Source of the DNA: Platerodrilus igneus
Lineage: Eukaryota > Arthropoda > Insecta > Coleoptera > Lycidae
Direction: 5' to 3'
NCBI GenBank assembly: GCA_036346225.1
Contig: JARFIW010000453.1
Coordinates: 9,238,001 to 9,302,000 of the forward strand
DNA length: 64,000 bases
Shown one piece after another: positions 11,492-22,818 of the stretch (positions within the stretch are counted from its first letter, which is position 1; each line of letters opens with the position of its first letter). Position numbers and translations under genes: made by a program. The notes under the pieces were generated by a model that searched no databases, was not told the DNA's origin, and worked only from the letters and a program-made list of their open reading frames with translations.

Positions 11492-12576
11492 AGGAACGCA
11501 TCCAACCAGTCCCAAGATGGATAAATTAATGACGAAGAAAGTAACTGCACTTAAACATGATATTTATTATAAGCAACTACAAGCATTGGAGGGGCAATAT
11601 TCTCGAATAATGGTAATTGCGTGAAAGCATTTACTGGAAAACTATTATTTCGGCAAATGTGTAAGTGTTGGGGGATCTTGGCAGCCACAGGTTGCTTAAC
11701 CCCCTTCAATAAATCTCAGTGAAGTAGGGCATAATATTAGAAAACAATATAAGGGAAACCGAGCTGTATTGCTGTGTGAAAATTTCAGGGAACTGTGTAG
11801 GTTAGTTTAGAAAAGAAATAAGTGCAGGTACATGTTCAACCAGTTTTGAGACGGGAAACCCAATGACGAAAAAATAAGCGCAGATAAATCTGATGATTAT
11901 TATAAACAACTAGTTGTTTGTTGTGAAATATCTGCAACTAATGTTGACTGTGCGAAAAGATATATTGGAAAAAATATTAAATCGGTAAATGTACAAGTGC
12001 TGGGGGAACTTGGAAACCACAGGCTGCTTACCCCCCTTCGCAACCACTGAATGTCGGAGAAATAGGGTATATAATTGTAAAACAATAGAAGGTGACCGAA
12101 CTGCATCTAACAAGAAAGAACGGCGCCTATGATGAAAGACAACAAACACAGAACAAAAAGTTGTTGAAAGCGTATGTGTGGAGCACAGCACAGACAGTAT
12201 GCCTACGAAATACGAGTAGTCTGAAAAGCAGACAGAAGAACAGTAGCGGCCTTTGAAATGCCGTGCTTCAAATGTTTGAGGATTGACAGACAAAGGTAAT
12301 AACAAATAGGTTATAGAAACAGTAAGGGAACAAGGATATCTTTGGGAAAAATATGAGAAATAGAAGGGTAGAATACGTTCTAAGGCATTTTTGGGGAATA
12401 GTATGGGATATATGACAAGCAGATATAGGAAAAAAGAGGTGGATGTAGACCTAGATCAGATAGTGATAGATGCAGACTGTGCAAATTTCGGGGAAATCTG
12501 TAGGTTAGTTCAGAATAGGAAACAATGATGGTACGCGTCTAACCAGTTTCAGGACTGAAGACCCAATGATGATGAT
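11492..12576 (+). repeat. Reiterated 3' module of RTE copy 1
   Basis: Phrases from the end of ORF2 and the 3' UTR recur. The aaccagt(t/c)(c/t)..ga motif occurs near 11502, 11838 and 12540. The ctgggggaacttgg...ccacaggctgctta block occurs near 11666-11710 and 11998-12040. A second, decayed copy of the RT C-terminal coding segment (acaacaaacacagaacaaa...gtgtggagcacagcaca, matching 11070-11130) occupies 12100-12300. The final module ends in gatgatgat at 12576. Copy 2 shows the same order, so the arrangement belongs to the family. Confidence 0.75.
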
Positions 12577-12586
12577 GTTGAATATT
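12577..12586 (+). repeat. Target site duplication, right, of RTE copy 1
   Basis: Exact copy of gttgaatatt at 8281-8290, immediately after the GAT-repeat tail. Confidence 0.8.
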
Positions 12587-14067
12587 AGTACACCTTTGCT
12601 TAGAATTATTTCTGAATTTATGTTGTTTTTAAACATAATCTAATAATGTTTTGCCGATGCTTTGCATTAATTTTAAATGCACTACCATTACAATGATCGG
12701 TACTAGTCGTAATACAATTAGCTTCAACAGCTGTTTTAGCAAAAGAATTTTCTACGATCCTGTTATCTTCAATCTTACTTGATAAGTGGATATATTTAAT
12801 TTCCTTTGAATTAATTGATCCATATTTCCTTAAGTTAGGTATCATTTTATGCTTTGGCAAATTTTCACAACCTATTCTCGTATAACAGCTATATGGGAAT
12901 TGGTATTAAAAAAAGTCCTATATTTACATTGCATAGATAATAAATTAAGGTTAAGGTAACATAAATATGCACGTACTTCCTTAGTTTGAAGACATGTTTT
13001 GGGGGACATCCAATTTTGTATTTATAACTTTTCTTTAACGTCTGTATGGAAATTTTGTATACATTGAAAACATTTATGGTTCACATTAATAATATTATTA
13101 ACATAAAAGTAATCAAAACATTTCTGTGAGAATCCAAAAATTCGAATTTGTCTTATAGATAGGTTTCTTGTTTACATAAACAATTAACACTAACCTAAAA
13201 ATGAAAACGACCAAAGTTAATTACGTGTTTCGTCACACGATGGTACAATAGTCACCACTAGCCGGTCCGTAGCCGCTCGTAATAATTATGCACTATTGAA
13301 TGAGACTCGAACTAACAATTTTGTGGCGGAACTTAGTACCATAGAAATTTACAGTTTGAATACAAAGCATTTTTATCTAATTTGCTTTACCGTTTGTACA
13401 TAAAATTATCTCATGCATATAAAAAGGTTATTGTATAAATAACTATTCTGTATAAATGTCGAGCATCATGCCACAAACGCACTAATAGACAAATTAGACT
13501 CCACTTTTCTGCAAATTAAATATATTGTAGCTGCTTCTCCAGGCTATGAAATTTTGCGGGCTAGTTCCCTATACGCGTGTATTAGCAACCAACTACCACA
13601 AAATGTACTTTACAAGCTAATTCACTTTGAAAATTGTAGACTGACATTTAATAGTATTGAGCTGCTTTCCGATTTAGCCAATGTATGTACGTTCAGACTA
13701 CACTATTTTGACAGAATTAATAATTAACTTCTGGAAGTAGATTTGTACGTAATTAAAGTTAGCAGTTTCTACATTAGGGTAATCTCGCAAGGGAATAAAA
13801 GTTTCATCCTCTCTTAATAACTCCATCAAGGGAATTTTTCTAGAAAACGATGTCATTTAGACCTTTTATTACTTTTCTCGAAAAGTCTTCAAAAGTGTAG
13901 TTTTTATCTAATTAGTGCTAGTAGGTTCCAGGTTTGTTTTAATTGCAGTCAATACATATACTTGGCCAAGCGAAAATGTTTCATCTTCGCAGAGTTCAAT
14001 TATTTAGAGTTCTGCAGGAAAGTAATAAGTGAAGCTTGAGATGCTCACGTAACGTTTTTCTAATGAG
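12587..14067. other. AT-rich intergenic DNA
   Basis: No gene or RNA recognised. An 80-residue minus-strand frame at 12618-12860 has no recognisable motif. Confidence 0.4.
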
Positions 14068-14160
14068 TATATATATTGCTGTGTTATCTCACCCCCCGGC
14101 TTGGGCGTACATAAAAATGCTATGTTAACCCTTATGTTGCTCAACCACTTGTGAAAATGC
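14068..14160 (-). repeat. Gypsy-type LTR end next to TATATATA
   Basis: On the minus strand this reads ...TATGTACGCCCAAGCCGGGG...GATAACACAGCAA directly followed by TATATATA. It matches the 3' end of the young Gypsy LTR at 48425-48506, which has TATGACGCCCAATCTGTGGG...TATCACAGCAA followed by (TA)n. It is therefore a minus-strand LTR terminus; the rest of the LTR (towards 15000) is too diverged to delimit. Confidence 0.5.
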
Positions 14161-15579
14161 TAATTTATAATTTTCTTTTGCCTCGACTAGCTGATTCAAT
14201 TAAATAAAACAATTCCACAATACACAGTATAATGATTAAATATTTACAACTTTTTCCCCTTTTAAATATCTTCTCCCTTTTTGAATTATTTACATCGATT
14301 AGATTTTTAGAAAATGAAGCCATCAAAACGAACTTTTATTACATTTAGAGGCCTGTTGAAACGTTTCAAAAATGTCTATAACTTTTCATAAATATATTCA
14401 AGAAACCCAAATTTGTCGGCTCCTACACTTTTAAATTATTATTGAAATAAAACAGTTTTAAAATAAATTATCAAAAAAATATCTAACCTGAAGTGATTTT
14501 GTATCCAAGTCGTTATTCCAATGAGAGGTTTACCATTTTCAGAGATTATTAAATTGTTTGAACAGACAGCATTTTCCATAGTTTCGTATCCAAAATTGTA
14601 CTTAAGATCGTAATGGATCGTTATTAAAAGTTTCGTAGTTATTCAGAATGTAATTTAGAACGTAGTTCTTCAGAAGGTATTTAATTAGATGGTAATTATT
14701 CAGAATGTATTTAACCAGAGTCCTGTTTTATTTATTATTAGAAATGATATAATTTTACTAAATCTTATTTACTTACGTATTTTTAGAAGTACGGCTCTCT
14801 TTGCACAATTATACACTCTTTAAAATAATTTTCACTTAACTTTCACGTGAATATTTATCACATTTGAGTATAGTGACTGCCAGTTCAAAAGTTTACTAAC
14901 TCAATAATCAATTGTTTAGATATTTATAGGATCGGCCCCCCTTTAGTTTTTGATTCGTTGACTCCACGCGCTGGGCGAGACCAAGTGTATTATCACTTGT
15001 TATTTTGGGAATTTTACCAGTTGTATGTATTTTAATTGCATGAAGCGATGCTCTCGGTCACGTAAATTTTTATTATACCTATGCATTTACTTCAGAAATC
15101 CCAGGAATCTTCATTCAATCGATCACGTAATGTTATTGTTGTTGCCTTATTCCAATCTGAATCGAATAAATTTGGTGTTTGTTTATTTCCTAATAAATTG
15201 GATTTTTGAGCAAATGTGATACTTTTAAATCACGTACGCTTTTCAAATAATGCATAATTTCTAAGTGCGTTTAAGATGATATATCCACGCACTTTTTGAA
15301 TATTTGTCTAGCCAATTCATGCAGGTTTTTCACTGATTTAAATTCAATGGTGTTTCGTTACCTTTTCAAATTCTCATCTTTGCTCATAGCTACACTTAGA
15401 TATCTGTTTTAATCATTTGTACTGCTATATACAGTGTGCTCTCAACTAATAATGTTTATAATGACCTATTTACTCTTCTAATATCTGTAATTCCGTGCTT
15501 CTGTTACTTGGGAGTTTCCTTGCTTATTCTACGACCCCCATGACTTAACCTATCCCTAAATTAACCCCATAATTACAGC
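14161..15579. other. AT-rich non-coding DNA
   Basis: Nothing recognised. Part of it may be the body of the minus-strand LTR that ends at 14076. Confidence 0.35.
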
Positions 15580-15601
15580 AATATATATATATATATATAT
15601 A
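15580..15601. repeat. (TA)n microsatellite
   Basis: Ten TA dinucleotides. They are preceded by aattacagcaa, which resembles the CACAGCAA end of the Gypsy LTRs, so this may be another LTR/TA junction on the + strand. Confidence 0.85.
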
Positions 15602-15745
15602 AAAGACAAGTTATTTACAGTCCGCAATAAGAAATAGTATAAAATAATATGTATCTGTAAACAAACTCTTATGAAAATAATAAGAGCTATTGACAAATAC
15701 AAATCGGGCTAGTAGTTATATAGCCATTAACAAAACATTAGCTTT

Positions 15746-15838
15746 ATTACTTCACAGGGGAAGAAACATCCACTGACCAACGGTTTCGGCTTGTTAAGCC
15801 TCATCAGAGCAGATTAGTTTCCAACCCTATGAAGTAAT
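15746..15838 (-). ncRNA. Hammerhead ribozyme, type I, minus strand
   Basis: Read on the minus strand, all conserved parts are present in order. Outer helix I is attacttcataggg pairing with ccctgtgaagtaat (13 of 14). An inner helix I of about 7 pairs including wobbles follows. The core is CTGATGA, helix II is GGCTT-AAC-AAGCC (5 bp, with the required G-C closing pair), then GAA, then helix III ACC-GTT-GGT (3 bp) and the cleavage base C of a GGTC site (complement of 15775). Self-cleavage would fall between 15775 and 15774. Ends in helix I make it type I, as in Penelope-like elements and retrozymes. No host element ORF lies next to it, but a Gypsy-like LTR leader ends about 40 bp upstream on the same strand. 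Confidence 0.85.
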
Positions 15839-15874
15839 CGACGCTATTGTACCGATATAATTTCGAAACAATCT

Positions 15875-16830
15875 CTGTACTATGGCAAAATATTTGTGAG
15901 GTTTACCCTGTAAAATCGTGCCCCTCACTTTGGGTGTCATTAATAATGTGAAATTATCTTCGGCTGCTCATCAATTAATTCCTAAATCCACCAAAACCTT
16001 TTAAAACCAACACAAACGCTTACCCGTTAATGCTGGATCTAAAACTCCCGCTCACTGCTTCTATGCTGAAACTTAATAGAAATTCACACTCTATAATCAC
16101 ACACTCAAAATAACGCAATTCACACAATACATCACACTCTATTTACATGAAATATATATTATAATTTCAAAACATTCGTATTTTTTGTAATGTCCACAAT
16201 TTCATTTTCAAAAGTATTTTTAATTTGATAACCTTATTTAAATAAATATTTTATTAAATTAAGAGGGCATTTCTCATACCTTACGTTAAGCCTTTTGTCT
16301 TATCATGAGCTCATAGTAAAACTCGTTAAATGTGAGTGCAAATTTACCGCACTACAAACAAAATTAAATAAGCCCCTTCTACTTCTTTACAACATAGCCC
16401 GGTTATCTGTAAATTAATTATTCTTGACTACCTAAATAAATTTTATTTTTATCTCAAGCCACATAAATTTTCAGTTCAGTAAATATATCAAATACGAAAC
16501 ACTCAAAAGCACAGGAAACAACAAAAGAAAACCATAAAAATATTCACCACACCATGTTTTTAAACAGTGGCATACCTGGTAACTACCCTGCAAACGTAAT
16601 CCGCTAACTAACCCTTGAAGATGATGCCGTTCAGTATGGTACTAGTCCATAAAACAGCTTAACTTGTCATCATACTGCACTAACTTACATAATTTCACTA
16701 ACAGTAAACGATGAGGCGCGAATGACTGAAGAAAAATTAAGAGAGCGCTATCTCCTTTGAAAGTGGTTTATATAACCATCGCTACACCTACCCTATTTTC
16801 AATTCGGACGTAGAAATGTTAACGTACAGG
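15875..16830 (-). repeat. Gypsy-type LTR/leader, minus strand
   Basis: The minus strand over 15875-15990 reads GATGAGCAGCCGAAG...AATGACACCCAAAGTGAGGGG. This matches 59940-60085 (GAGCAGCCGTAGC...AATGACACCCAGAACGTGAGG) and more loosely the young LTR at 48380-48435 (GTGAGCAGCCGAGGCG...ATGACGCCCAATCTGTGGG). About 780 bp further upstream on the minus strand is a TATA-like GGTTATATAAACC (16765-16777), at a plausible distance for an LTR promoter. The outer edge is not determined. Confidence 0.5.
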
Positions 16831-18260
16831 AATTATTCCACGTAAAAGCAGCAACCGTTCTACATTTTTGAAACTTGTTTTCCTAACCGTCTCGATATTC
16901 GCGCTAAAAGCTCTGACGACTCCTCGTTTAGCTGGAATTCTTATCACAAACACGCTAAAATACTCGGTAATTCGTTTACAACCGCCAACTGTCACTTCAA
17001 TTTGGGAAACTAGCGTTTACTGTGTATCGATTCTGAATACATCCCCGCCTTCAAACTCAAACATTTTTTCATCTCTCTTGTTCAAATAATTCCATTTCAC
17101 ACATATATGTTTCCACCAGTTTAATATCTGCCCTACCTAATACAAACTTGTTGCACGTATACCTGCATCGTCCAATCATATCGCTCAATTCCTTTCCCTT
17201 GCTTTTCATCGATGCGCGTCTACTTTTAACATTCCTAAAAATTATTGATTATTTTCCCCCGCTAAAATAAGTCTGTTTGTTGTTTCCCTACTATACTATC
17301 TCCATGATTAAATTTTTGTTTCTCACTCGCATTCATGTTTCTGCTCCGTCTTTGTTCCTCAATGACAATTGTTTCTATCTTTCTTACAATACTACCTTCC
17401 TAATAAAAAATCGATATCTTAACAAACATACTGCTTCTTCGTTTTACTTATGTGTTTTTCGTTTTGTTTTCGTTGTATATTAACTACGCTAACACCCAAC
17501 GGTCTTTTTCTTTCTTGTAATATATTAAAGCTTGTTTATCTTGAAATATCTCCCCCTTTTCATTTTATAAACGTTTTCTGGTTTTACCCTTGAAAATAAT
17601 AATCCTATTTTAAGGAACATGCAAAGTTTTTATGTTTTTGTATAATACCTAACTAAAATTGAAAGTGGTATTTTTACCTCATTGTTTTTAATTCTTTATC
17701 GCCCTACCTTACAATAAATATTATGATACGTTATTTATAAATAAATATCACTAACATTAAATTAACCCTACATTATTATGCGTTGACTAAGCTCTAAATT
17801 TATTATTTCAAATACCTTAATTATCCAACTGCCTAACCTGCTTTTCTAATACGTTGTTACTCTAACCACTAGCTTAATTTATGCCGTTATTCATTTACAA
17901 TTAGCTAACTAATTACACGATGATATATATCAAGCTTATGTAAGTCTTATTGTCTTCAACATTCAAACGTATATAGAACTACTAAATAAAATACAATCAT
18001 TTAGAAAATTAATAAGATCAAAATATTTACATACCTAAATATTTGCTTCCTTTCAGAACATTTCCTTCCTTTGCACTCACCTAACCACTTTTGATAGAGG
18101 GATACCAATCGACTTTGATCACTGACGTTCTAACCATTTGCGCCGCCTGGGACCAATGATTACAGTCGGAAAGGTATACAAATCTAAGTCATGTAGGCCA
18201 CCATACATCAACCTAAGTTAGTATTTCATTTTACTAACTAATACTAAAATACTATATATA
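16831..18260. other. AT-rich non-coding DNA
   Basis: No gene recognised. Part may belong to the minus-strand LTR above. The + strand frames at 16868-17089 and 17277-17483 have no recognisable motifs. Confidence 0.35.
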
Positions 18261-19996
18261 CAGGGTGTCCCAAAATTGTAGGAAAATAAAGCTACCACGT
18301 ATTGTAGACGTTAAAATAAGTCGATTGGACCCAGTTTACTTCTATACCAAAATGTACCATATGTCCGTGGGAAGGGTTCAAAGTTTACTTAAAAAATCAC
18401 ATTTTTGTACGCTGTTCAAAAATGTATGAAACAAATTTATCGAAATTTGACAAAAGTGAATTTTAGAGAATTACCCTACTATCAGTAATCAAAAATCCAA
18501 AGGAAACTGTAGAAGAGTTAAAACCACTTTCACCCTCCGCAATTTTTGTTATACTTCTCTTGGGAGTGGTAATACCGTTATAAGACTTTTTTAACAGAAA
18601 GCCTTGCTCATTATCTTAATTTGTTTACTCTTGTAAAAACTCCTCATTTTGCTTAGTTTCGAGGACAAAAAATGTTCTCTCAAACACTGCTAAACGATAT
18701 CCATAAACATAAATGTCATAAAACACAATCTTATCACTTTAGTTTTTGGCACTTTTGACAGTAAATGTTACAATAATTTGTTCGTTTCAATTTGCTTTTG
18801 TACTGTTTTCTTTAACGCAATCACCGTTATTGCTTTAATTGCTATTACTGTTGTGTAATTTTGGCAACTAGCAAATTATGGGGTTCGTTTGGATTTTGTC
18901 AGAATAACTGCCTCGAAAGTGTCCGCGTGTATAAGAGAAGTATCCAAACCGGAGAATTCCAAATCACAAAACCTTTGACCAAGTCGACAGACGTCTTCGA
19001 GAAACAGGAACTTTGTAACCAGTCAGAACTAACGCTGGAAGACCTGCAAACGCCTGAACACCAATTACGGAAGATGCTGTTCTTCAAACAATCGATGACA
19101 ATCCTGAACCAGTACCAGAACATTGCAACGAGAGACTGGAATTCAAAAAAGCACCATAAGTTGGATCATTAGAGATAAATTACTTCGTACATGGCACATT
19201 TAGCCAGTGCAAGAATTACTGCCACTTGACCACGGATCACGTTTAAATTTTTCGCAAATTGTTCGGGAACACAGGGTAGTTGACAACAGATTGCACACTA
19301 ATATCTTGTTTACTGATGAGTCTTATTTTACACGTTGTGACATGACAAACCTGCACAATGAGCATGTGTATGCAGATGAAAATCCACATGCTATTAAAAG
19401 TAGACCTTATCAACGAGAATTTAAAATTAATGTCTGGGTCGGAGTTATTGGCTTGTATGGTTGGACCATTTCGATTGCCTGATCGTTTGGATGGCGCAAA
19501 TTACCTTCAATTTCTTCAAGAAGGTTTGCCATAATTACTAGGAGACTTGGACCTTAATGTTGGTCGAAGCATGATCTTCATGTACGGCGGTGCACCAATT
19601 CATTTTGCACGTACCGTATGAGAGTATCTTAATGAACAATTTATTTGAAGATGAATTGATAGAGGCCACCTATTCAATGGCATCCGCGTTCCCCCAACCT
19701 AAATCCTTGAGACTTCTTCATCTGGGGAGCGTTAAAAACACAAGTGTACAAGGTTGAAATTAATAATCCCGAAAAATCGTGGAACAGAATTTAAAATGCT
19801 GTAAACGCATTATGACAAAACGATGTTTTAAGATGGGTTGCATGACAATTTAATACGTCGAATTGACCTCTGCATTAATGAAGGTGGAGATCACATTGAA
19901 CACTTACTGTAAAAAAAAGTGTTGTCTTAGTGTCTACGGCCAACTAAATTTATGTTTGAACTCTTCTCCCGGACAAACGGTACATTTTGGTATATA
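18261..19996 (+). mobile_element. Tc1/mariner-superfamily transposon, right end lost
   Basis: The left end begins CAGGGTGTCCC after TA (18259), a common start for this superfamily. An inverted repeat is visible: left 18343-18387 (tataccaaaatgtacc, then gtccgtgggaagggttcaaa) pairs with right 19954-19994 (tttgaactcttctcccggac, then ggtacattttggtata). About 80 bp of the expected outer right repeat is missing because the sequence switches to RTE copy 2 at 19997. After that RTE ends at 26368 the missing part is not found, so the junction involved a deletion or rearrangement. Confidence 0.75.
18861..19912 (+). pseudogene. Mariner-like DDE transposase, inactivated
   Basis: From about 19188 the protein reads RTWHIQPVQELLPLDHG, then ILFTDESYFTRC (first catalytic Asp in TDES), DENPHAI and INVWVGVIG. 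After a frameshift it continues RLDGANYLQFLQEGLP, then YGGAPIHFARTV. The family usually has HDGAPAHF there, so the second catalytic Asp is Gly. Weaker N-terminal helix-turn-helix-like sequence lies at 18861-19172. Stops and at least two frameshifts confirm a dead copy. It is an IS630/Tc1-mariner transposase relative; the exact family is not assigned. Confidence 0.75.
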
Positions 19997-20640
19997 GGCG
20001 AGCCGGAGCGTGGAATGTTAGAAGTATGAAGCAAGTAGGTAAGTTATAGAACCTGAAAATTGAAATGGATAGGTTTGCACTACACATAGTAGGGATCAGC
20101 GAAGTTTGCTGGCCAGAGACGGGGGATTGTTGGAGTGGAGACTTCAGGGTAATTCATACAGGATCAGAGGAAGGAAATTCTGGTGTGGGGATAGTTATGC
20201 GAAAAAAGATAAGATGGTGTGTAGAAAACTACTTACAAAAGAATTCATGGTTAGACTAGAATCTAAACCGGTAAATACAGTAATGATATAAGTATATATG
20301 CCCACCTCTAGCTACAGTGAGGAAGAGGTAGAGGCGATCTACAAAAATATCGAAGACATTCTAAGATACGTAAAAGGACATAAAACTTTAATAATTACGA
20401 GGGATTTTAATGCAGTAGTAGGTGAGGATGGGGAAGAAGCAGTAGTAGGTTTATTTGGTTTAGGCACGAGAAACGATAGGGGAAATAGACTGGTAGAATT
20501 TTGCAACAAAACACATTATTTCAACATCATGCTAGAAAACAATACGCGTGGAAGATGCCAGGAGATATAGAAAGATATCAAATAAATTACAATATTGTTA
20601 GACAACGGTTTAGGAAACAAGTAAAAGACTGTAGAAGCTT
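19997..20640 (+). pseudogene. RTE copy 2 endonuclease, first part
   Basis: The same APE-type endonuclease as 8707-9360, in pieces. It has AWNVRS, a TAG at about 20047 where copy 1 has a Glu codon, then VGISEVCWPETGD, VYMPTSSYSEEEVEAIY, ITRDFNAVVGE and LFGLGTRNDRGNRLVEF. A small deletion precedes TLFQHHAR and WKMPGDIERYQINYNIV. The reading is cut at GTAGAAGCT by the Gypsy insertion and resumes at 22819. Confidence 0.8.
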
Positions 20641-21948
20641 GTTACGTTTATTTTCGACGATAAATTTGAATACGTCCTTTTGTGGTAATTCGTTTTTCAT
20701 TCAGCTAGCTTCTGTTTGTATTCAAAACCTTATCCTGTATTTTTACTTCGTTCTAATAGTACGCACAATCCTAACATTTATTTCAAATCTATTCATTCTA
20801 AAACAAAATTTATTCGATAAATTAAATAGTCAATACCTTGTTTTAGGTATCCGTTAATTTGTTAAACATTTCGATAACGTATAATTGCTTTCTCTTGTGT
20901 TTCCCATTTAAAGACTTGTTGAAATAATAGATCCTACTATTAGTTGATAGCGTGTTTTCCAGTTTGCTAATAGCGCTTTTGATAATGCGAGGACTGCAGT
21001 TCCAACTCGTGTTATTTGAACCAATTCTGAATTTGATTTTGCAGCTTTTGCGTTGAAGTATTTTCTACATTATTCGTCACAGTACCTCAAAAACAATGCA
21101 GGTTTTTTTGTTCGACAAGTAGGAGGTATTCTGCGTGTATTCGCTGGAGGCCAAATGGATTCTTTCTTTATGTAGGCCCAACTGTTCGTTGACGGAGACC
21201 AACTGCTTTTGTCTGTAGACCACTGCTGCAGTTACGGTGGCAGGGCGAATGGATCTTGACTACCGTGGCGTTGCTGTGCTGACTCACTCCCGTCGGCTTG
21301 CAAGCTAAGTATCCAGATACGTACAGGTATACAACTTGTTTTCTTTTGTGTATATCAAGGGCATATTCCGTATCAGCGTTTGGTGAAGTTACGTGATAAG
21401 AAACGTGACACTGTAGAACTATTGTTTGTTGCTGCGAATCAATATTATCGCTTTACAGGTGTGATGTACCATTGTTAAAGATGTTTGACAGGCACACGCT
21501 TATTCTTTTCTACTGATTGGTTTATTTTACAAACGGTATTATGAACAATTTAAGAGAATGTTTGACAAAATCTCTCACACGTTAATTCTTTCCTACTGAT
21601 TAGTTTATTTTACAAAAAGTATTAGGTGCAATTTTAAAAACGCTTGACAAAAGCTCTCACATGTTTATTTACTACTGATTAATTTTAAGTAAAATGCGAG
21701 ATGCGCACTTCGTATGTAAAGTACTAAATTGTTTATATCACATAATTGTTTGCTTTGAAATAGTAACACTTAATGTATTGCTTTTGCTTCTTTGTACAAA
21801 ATCCTTTATTTATTTTTATTTGTTAATAAATAATCGTGGGCGACGTGCTTTTTTGGTATGTAGGTGAATCCCTCACTTTCTGCGTCTGGTAGTTAGCCTG
21901 GTATTTACGTTTCTTCCGGCTACGTCTAGATACGTAGCATAATTTCCT
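20641..21948 (+). repeat. Long terminal repeat, family A copy 3
   Basis: Begins TGTTACGTTT and ends CGTAGCA (near 21948), giving near-inverted TG...CA termini. It shares internal words with the LTRs at 2273-3842 and 6240-6960 (tgtaggcccaact, ctgctgcagttacgg, gcgcacttcgtatgtaaa, gggcgacgtgctt). Confidence 0.65.
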
Positions 21949-22076
21949 AAAGTTTATCCGTCGGATATGTTTTAAATTGTCCTGTGTTCGCAATAATTCT
22001 TTTTTGAGCTATTATCGCGTTACGATTAGCCTTTACTTAGTTACTTTCTCCCAATTTCTTTCTATTCTTACTAAAA

Positions 22077-22770
22077 ATGACTGATCATAGGTTGGCGGTA
22101 TTTAAAATGATCTGTAAGAGACGACAGAAGTCATCCGAAAGCATTACTAACTATTTAGCGTGTATGACAGGTCTGTTTGGAACTATGGTTCTTTTAGAAA
22201 AGATGTTCAATTGTCTGTTTTGCTTGGTAACCTTGATCCATTTTATACAACCCATTTTCCTACCGTCTACTCCTTATAAGAGTTAAAGGACAAATGTCTG
22301 AAATTAGAACCGTCAAAGATTCTGGCCAATAATTCCGTATCACCTAGTCACGACCCACATACTGTTACTGCTAAACCGGAATCAGCCCCTGTTATAGAGC
22401 CTAAGTCAGTTGCTACTTCTTTTTCGGCTTCCTACCAAGGCCTCCCTGTGTGGGAGTGGAATTTAAAAATTTCTGTTGACCGAATCACTCTAACCGTACA
22501 TGATTTTTTGGGACGGGTCGCAAAGCTCCGACGAACTCAACATGTGTCAGAATTGCAGTTATTTAAGTCTGCAGTGGATTTATTCGAGTCTAAGCGTTAC
22601 TTTGTTATCGTGGTAATCGGCATAGGATTTCTGACTGGAAGTCGTTGTATGATTTACTGATTCGACATTTTGAACCCCTGGATTTTGCTTACTGCCGAGG
22701 AAAATACTTTTGCTTCACATGACCGAGTTGTTAAGATTTCTCCTACGCCTATAAGTAGATGCGATATTTC
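22077..22770 (+). pseudogene. Gypsy-type Gag remnant
   Basis: Starts MTDHRLAVFKMICKRR and, after a TAA at about 22286, continues with a Pro/Ser-rich linker. It then gives the capsid-like segment GLPVWEWNLKISVDR, HDFLGRVAKLRR and LFKSAVDLFESK, characteristic of Gypsy Gags of insects. It ends abruptly where the internal deletion joins the LTR tail. It is non-functional. Confidence 0.65.
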
Positions 22771-22818
22771 TTACGTACGTTCTACTTTTCTTCCGGCTAC
22801 GTCTAGGTACGTAGCATA

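Larger units (their letters stand above)
8291..12576 (+). mobile_element. RTE-type non-LTR retrotransposon, copy 1, full length
   Basis: A 4.29-kb element bounded by exact 10-bp duplications. It has a GC-richer 5' region of about 410 bp that includes the RTE-style phrase gatgtggaaggcaacggaaacc at 8520-8541. It then has one broken ORF with an APE-type endonuclease (8707-9765) and reverse transcriptase (10014-11491), a 1-kb reiterated 3' region, and a short (GAT)n tail. EN-RT order, lack of an RNase H domain and the short microsatellite tail all fit the RTE/BovB clade. Automatic pipelines often mislabel such ORFs craniofacial development protein 2-like. A second copy lies at 19997-26368. Confidence 0.85.
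20641..22818 (+). mobile_element. Internally deleted Gypsy-like LTR element inside RTE copy 2
   Basis: 2.18 kb that interrupts the RTE codons between gactgtagaagct and acccagaagcag, which are adjacent in copy 1 at 9370-9388. It has a family A LTR (20641-21948) and a leader. A gag remnant follows (22077-22770), and then only the last 30 or so bases of a 3' LTR, recognised by the repeat cttccggctacgtctag(a/g)tacgtagcata at 21918 and 22794. Protease, RT and integrase are absent. No clean target duplication is visible at the edges. Confidence 0.7.
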
